64,000 nt of DNA, taken from contig NZ_FOQH01000013.1 in the NCBI RefSeq assembly GCF_900113695.1, positions 1 through 64,000 on the forward strand, written 5' to 3'. A program made the position numbers and the translations under genes. Shown here in pieces: positions 59,127-64,000 of this stretch. Source of the stretch: Albimonas pacifica. GTDB lineage: Bacteria > Pseudomonadota > Alphaproteobacteria > Rhodobacterales > Rhodobacteraceae. Position 1 is the stretch's first letter. Every line of letters starts with the position of its first letter. The notes beneath the pieces were generated by a model. The model had not been told where the DNA came from and did no database searches. It saw nothing but the letters and a program-made list of their open reading frames with translations.

Positions 59127-60260
59127 TCAGGCCTCCACGGTGTAGCGGGCCAGCGCGGCGCGGTCGATCTCGATGCCGAGGCCCCGGCCCTGGGGGATGG
59201 CGACGCGGCCGGCGGTCTGGGCGATGGGGATTGAAAGAATCTCCTGCCGGAACGGGTTCCAGGTCTGGTCGAACTCCAGCAGCGGCTCGCGTTCGGCGTG
59301 GCGGGGCGGCGTGGGGGGGAGGGTCGCGAGCATCTGCAGGCTGGCGGCCAGCGCCACGCCGGTGCCCCAGACATGGGGGGTGACGCGGATGCCGGCGGTC
59401 TCGGCCAGCGAGACGATCTTGCGCATCTCGGTGATGCCGCCGCAGCCGCAGACGTCGGGTTGCAGGATGTCGACGGCGCGTTTCGCGATGGCCTCGGCGA
59501 AGCCGGCGCGGCCGTGCCAGGTCTCGCCGCCCGCCACGGGGATCGGCTGGCGGGCGCGGATCTCGACATAGGCGTCGAGGAGCTCGGGGACCACGGGCTC
59601 CTCGAACCAGTCGATATCCTGGTCGGAGACGGCGCGGCCGAGGCGGATGGCCTCGACGGCGTCGTAGCCGTGGTTGGCGTCGATCATCAGGGCGATGCCG
59701 GGGCCCAGCACCTCGCGCGCGAGGCGGATCGAGGCGACGTCGGCCGCCACGCCGTAGCCGATCTTGATCTTCACGGCGGTGAAGCCGGCTTCGCGGTAGC
59801 CCCGCAGCTCCTCGGCCAGCGCCTCGTCGCGGTCGCGGCCCACGGGGCGGAAGCCGCCGGTGGCGTAGCAGGGGACGTCGGCGCGGTATGCGCCGCCGAG
59901 CAGGCGGTGGACGGGGACGCCGAAGGACTTGCCTGCGACGTCCCACAGCGCGATGTCGATGCCGCTCTGCGCGGTCATCGTGGCGCCGCGCTGGCCCTGG
60001 TCGCGGAACTGGGAGTAGATCTCGGTCCAGATCGGCTCGATGTCGCGCGGGTCGCGACCGAGGGCGAGCGGGGCCATGGCGCGCACCAGGGCGGCGTTGG
60101 GGGCGGCGGGGCCCAGGCACTCGCCCCAGCCGACCGTGCCGTCGTCGCAGACCACCTCCACCAGGCAGGCCCAGCGGGTGGCGAAGGTGGAGAAGGCGCT
60201 CTGGAAATGCGCGTCCAGGTCGTGGCGCAGGACGTGGGGATGGATCGCCGCGATCCGCAT
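59127..60260 (-). CDS. gci: galactarolactone cycloisomerase (enolase superfamily)
   Basis: A 377-aa member of the mandelate-racemase group. The catalytic KxK is in FTAVKIKIGYG, the metal ligands are the Asp of MIDANHGYD, the Glu of WFEEPV and the Glu of AGGETWHG, and the catalytic His is in PHVWGTG. Length and motifs match Agrobacterium Gci, which opens D-galactaro-1,4-lactone to 3-deoxy-2-keto-hexarate. The product is the substrate of KdgD, encoded one base upstream. Confidence 0.9.
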   Translation of the reverse strand: MRIAAIHPHVLRHDLDAHFQSAFSTFATRWACLVEVVCDDGTVGWGECLGPAAPNAALVRAMAPLALGRDPRDIEPIWTEIYSQFRDQGQRGATMTAQSGIDIALWDVAGKSFGVPVHRLLGGAYRADVPCYATGGFRPVGRDRDEALAEELRGYREAGFTAVKIKIGYGVAADVASIRLAREVLGPGIALMIDANHGYDAVEAIRLGRAVSDQDIDWFEEPVVPELLDAYVEIRARQPIPVAGGETWHGRAGFAEAIAKRAVDILQPDVCGCGGITEMRKIVSLAETAGIRVTPHVWGTGVALAASLQMLATLPPTPPRHAEREPLLEFDQTWNPFRQEILSIPIAQTAGRVAIPQGRGLGIEIDRAALARYTVEA

Positions 60261-60261
60261 C

Positions 60262-61994
<1,733 letters not shown>

Positions 61995-62137
61995 CCGGGT
62001 CTGTCTCCCCCGCGGGCGCCGGCCGTCGCTCGGCGCCCGGGGGCGACCGACCGGGCGGGGCGTGGCTTCGGTCGGGGGCGAGACTCCCTCGCTCCGCGCC
62101 GGAATGCAAGGGCGAACGTCATATCTCGTGTTGACAA

Positions 62138-62152
62138 GTCATCATATGAATT
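62138..62152 (+). promoter_or_regulatory. operator motif upstream of the TRAP transporter
   Basis: GTCATCATATGAATT, next to a -35-like TTGACA (62131-62136). It is the second copy of the motif upstream of kdgD. It lies in the divergent gap between the regulator and dctP, so it may also control the regulator gene. Confidence 0.75.
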
Positions 62153-62224
62153 GGCAGGGTCACGCCGCGACAACAAGCGCCAGCGCGGCCAGGGAGCAAG
62201 GGCCGCCGATTCCGGGAGGACCTC

Positions 62225-63214
62225 ATGACCCGCATTTCCAGACTGAAGCTGGGCGCCGCGGCGCTCGCCGCGCTGACCGCGCTCGCGGCCTCGCCGCTGG
62301 CGGCGAAGGACTGGCGCGGCTGGAACATCCACCCGCCGACCTATCCCAACGGCATCGCGCTCGACGCCTTCGCCGAAAAGGTGGCCGAGGCGACGGACGG
62401 GCGGGTGACGCCCACCGTCTACCACAACGCCGTGCTGGGCGATCAGCCCGACGCCATCGAGCAGACCCGCAACGGCGCGCTGGATTTCGGCAACTTCAAC
62501 ATGGGGCCGATGGGCCCGATCGTGCCGGCCACCAACATCCTGTCGCTGCCCTTCATCTTCTCGTCCGTCGACCAGATGCACAAGGTGATGGACGGCGAGA
62601 TCGGGCAGCGCTTCTCCGACGCGCTGGCCGAGCAGGGGCTGGTGGCGCTGTCGTGGTTCGACAGCGGGGCGCGCAGCCTCTACAACACCAAGAAGCCGGT
62701 TAAGACCCCCGCCGACGTGCAGGGGATGAAGGTCCGGGTGATGAACAACCAGCTCTACGTCGACATGATCGGCGCGCTGGGCGGCAACGCCACCCCGATG
62801 GCCTTCGGCGAGGTCTACCAGTCCCTCAAGACCGGGGTCATCGACGGGGCTGAGAACAACTACCCCTCCTACGAGTCGACCAACCACTACGAGGTCGCCG
62901 GCTACTACTCGATCACCGAGCACCTGATCATCCCCGAGTGCCTGTGCGTCTCCACCGCCTCGTGGGAGGCGCTGTCGGACGAGGACAAGGCCGCGGTGAA
63001 GCAGGCCGCCGTCGAGGCGGCGGCGATGCAGCGCGAGCTCTGGGCCGAGCGGGAGAAGACCAGCCTCGAGAAGGTCAAGGGCGCCGGCGCCCAGATCAAC
63101 GAGGTCGAGGACAAGGCCGCCTTCCAGTCGGCGATGGACCCGGTCTACGCGGGCTTCATCGAGAAGAACCCGGAGCTGAAGTCCTGGATCGACGACATCA
63201 AGGCCGTGAAGTGA
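62225..63214 (+). CDS. TRAP transporter substrate-binding protein (DctP)
   Basis: A 329-aa periplasmic protein. A signal peptide ends in SPLAAKD. DctP marks are GALDFGNFNMGPMG, the ligand-Arg region GMKVRVMNNQLYVDM and MAFGEVYQSLKTGVIDGAENN. It is followed by DctQ and DctM in operon. The adjacent uronate enzymes suggest it binds D-galacturonate, D-glucuronate or an aldarate. Confidence 0.93.
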   Translation: MTRISRLKLGAAALAALTALAASPLAAKDWRGWNIHPPTYPNGIALDAFAEKVAEATDGRVTPTVYHNAVLGDQPDAIEQTRNGALDFGNFNMGPMGPIVPATNILSLPFIFSSVDQMHKVMDGEIGQRFSDALAEQGLVALSWFDSGARSLYNTKKPVKTPADVQGMKVRVMNNQLYVDMIGALGGNATPMAFGEVYQSLKTGVIDGAENNYPSYESTNHYEVAGYYSITEHLIIPECLCVSTASWEALSDEDKAAVKQAAVEAAAMQRELWAEREKTSLEKVKGAGAQINEVEDKAAFQSAMDPVYAGFIEKNPELKSWIDDIKAVK

Positions 63215-63284
63215 GGGCCGGGGACGGGCAGGGGGGCGCGCGGCGATCCGCCTGCGCGTCCCACGACCTGACGGAGGGGGCGGC

Positions 63285-63902
63285 ATGAGCGCCGGCCCCT
63301 CCGTCCCCGGTCCCGAGGAGCCCCGCGCCGGCCGCGCGCCGGGCGAGGGCGTCTTCGGCGAGATCCCCGAGCTCGCCGAGCCGAAGCCCGACGTCATCGC
63401 GCCGCCGTTCCCGGCGCTCGACCGGGCGATGGGGGCGCTGGCGCGGGTCTGCATGGCCGTCGCGGGCGTGCAGATCGTGGCGCTGGTGCTGCTGATGGGC
63501 TGGCTGGTCTTCGGGCGCTACGTGCTCAACGACACGCCCACCTGGATCGAGCAGCTGGCGATCCTGCTGATCGCCTGGATCACCTTCCTGGGCGCCGCCG
63601 TCGGCGTGCGGGACGAGAGCCATCTCTCGATCGACTTCATCCGAGAGAGCCTGCCCCCCGTGCCCCGCGCGGCGCTGCGGGTGCTGGCCGACGTGATGGT
63701 CGCCGTGTTCTGCGGGCTGATGACCTGGCAGGGCTGGAAGCTGGTCGGGACCAACCTCGCGCGCGAGATCCCGATGCTGGGCCTGCCCGAGGCCTGGCGC
63801 TACGCCGCCCTGGTCGCCTTCGGCGCCCTGGGCCTCCTGTTCGTCGCCCTGCGCCTCGCGCAGCGGGCCGTCGCCCCCACCCGGAGCCTGCCATGGGACT
63901 GA
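63285..63902 (+). CDS. TRAP transporter small permease (DctQ)
   Basis: A 205-aa protein with four hydrophobic segments after an unusually long (about 50-aa) Pro/Glu-rich cytoplasmic N-terminus. The DctQ blocks are WIEQLAILLIAWITFLGAAVGVRDESHLSIDF, covered here as one stretch in two parts, and the fourth helix near YAALVAFGALGL. It links DctP to DctM. Confidence 0.88.
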   Translation: MSAGPSVPGPEEPRAGRAPGEGVFGEIPELAEPKPDVIAPPFPALDRAMGALARVCMAVAGVQIVALVLLMGWLVFGRYVLNDTPTWIEQLAILLIAWITFLGAAVGVRDESHLSIDFIRESLPPVPRAALRVLADVMVAVFCGLMTWQGWKLVGTNLAREIPMLGLPEAWRYAALVAFGALGLLFVALRLAQRAVAPTRSLPWD

Positions 63903-64000
63903 CGCTTCTGTTCGGCGTCTTCGCGCTGGGCCTGATCGCCGGCGCGCCGGTGGCCTTCGCGCTGGGCCTCGCGGCCGTCGCCTGCTTCGCCTACGAGGGG
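63893..64000 (+). CDS. TRAP transporter large permease (DctM), 5' end only
   Basis: The first 36 codons, MGLTLLFGVFALGLIAGAPV and onward, form the first helix of a DctM subunit. Its ATG overlaps the end of dctQ by 10 bases. The gene is cut by the window edge. Confidence 0.85.
   Translation, partial: MGLTLLFGVFALGLIAGAPVAFALGLAAVACFAYEG

Overview
The window is a very GC-rich stretch of an alphaproteobacterial chromosome, most likely Rhodobacterales or a close relative. The pointers are the 23S-5S-tRNA-fMet order, the FdsGBA-type soluble formate dehydrogenase, TRAP transporters, the oxidative uronate pathway and the codon use. The genus cannot be read from the sequence. Most genes are packed in operons with ATGA, GTGA or TGATG stop/start overlaps.

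Layout. 1-800: end of an rRNA operon (3' end of 23S, 5S, initiator tRNA). 886-8300: siderophore-iron uptake, with a four-gene ABC importer (ATPase, two permeases, Tat-exported binding protein) divergent from a TonB receptor, and an AraC regulator convergent to the receptor. 8655-12312: copper handling, with a cytochrome c'-like protein, a small His/Cys-containing secreted protein, and a Cu(I) P-type ATPase with two YHS domains behind a CueR-type promoter. 12329-20381: an SLC13 permease with RCK_C-like domains, a frameshifted FAD/NAD(P) oxidoreductase, the sulfate importer (sbp-cysT-cysW-cysA) and a divergent Rrf2 regulator with a palindrome between them. 20398-26179: branched-chain 2-oxoacid dehydrogenase (bkdA1-bkdA2-bkdB-lpdV) with a divergent Lrp-type bkdR. 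26398-29255: a DASS anion symporter followed by a decayed molybdenum aldehyde oxidoreductase locus (paoABC type).

29256-35773: three co-transcribed genes (a 2-oxoglutarate dehydrogenase E1 paralogue, an RraA/HMG-aldolase-like protein, a D-2-hydroxyacid FAD dehydrogenase) divergent from a CaiB CoA-transferase and a MaoC hydratase. This looks like a C5/C6 dicarboxylate catabolic module. 36224-41651: a complete peptide/opine-type ABC importer. 41725-49456: an oxidative degradation island with alpha/beta hydrolase, Baeyer-Villiger monooxygenase, a double-headed TetR regulator, SDR, iron alcohol dehydrogenase and acyl-CoA ligase. It fits an alcohol-ketone-ester-acid-CoA route. 49637-50755: DUF3237 and a glutathione transferase. 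50871-57835: LysR regulator and fdsGBA-fdhD-fdsD, an NAD-dependent molybdenum formate dehydrogenase. 57836-58274: a non-coding stretch with a large inverted repeat, a 16-bp palindrome and a terminator. 58275-64000: uronate/aldarate catabolism (kdgD, gci, gli), a FadR-type regulator and a TRAP transporter cut by the window end. The kdgD and TRAP promoter regions share a nearly identical 15-bp motif.

No phage, insertion sequence, CRISPR array or defence system was seen. The best candidates for something undescribed are the 2-oxoglutarate-dehydrogenase-paralogue cluster, the tandem TetR with its nearby palindrome, and the long inverted repeat at 57956-58132.
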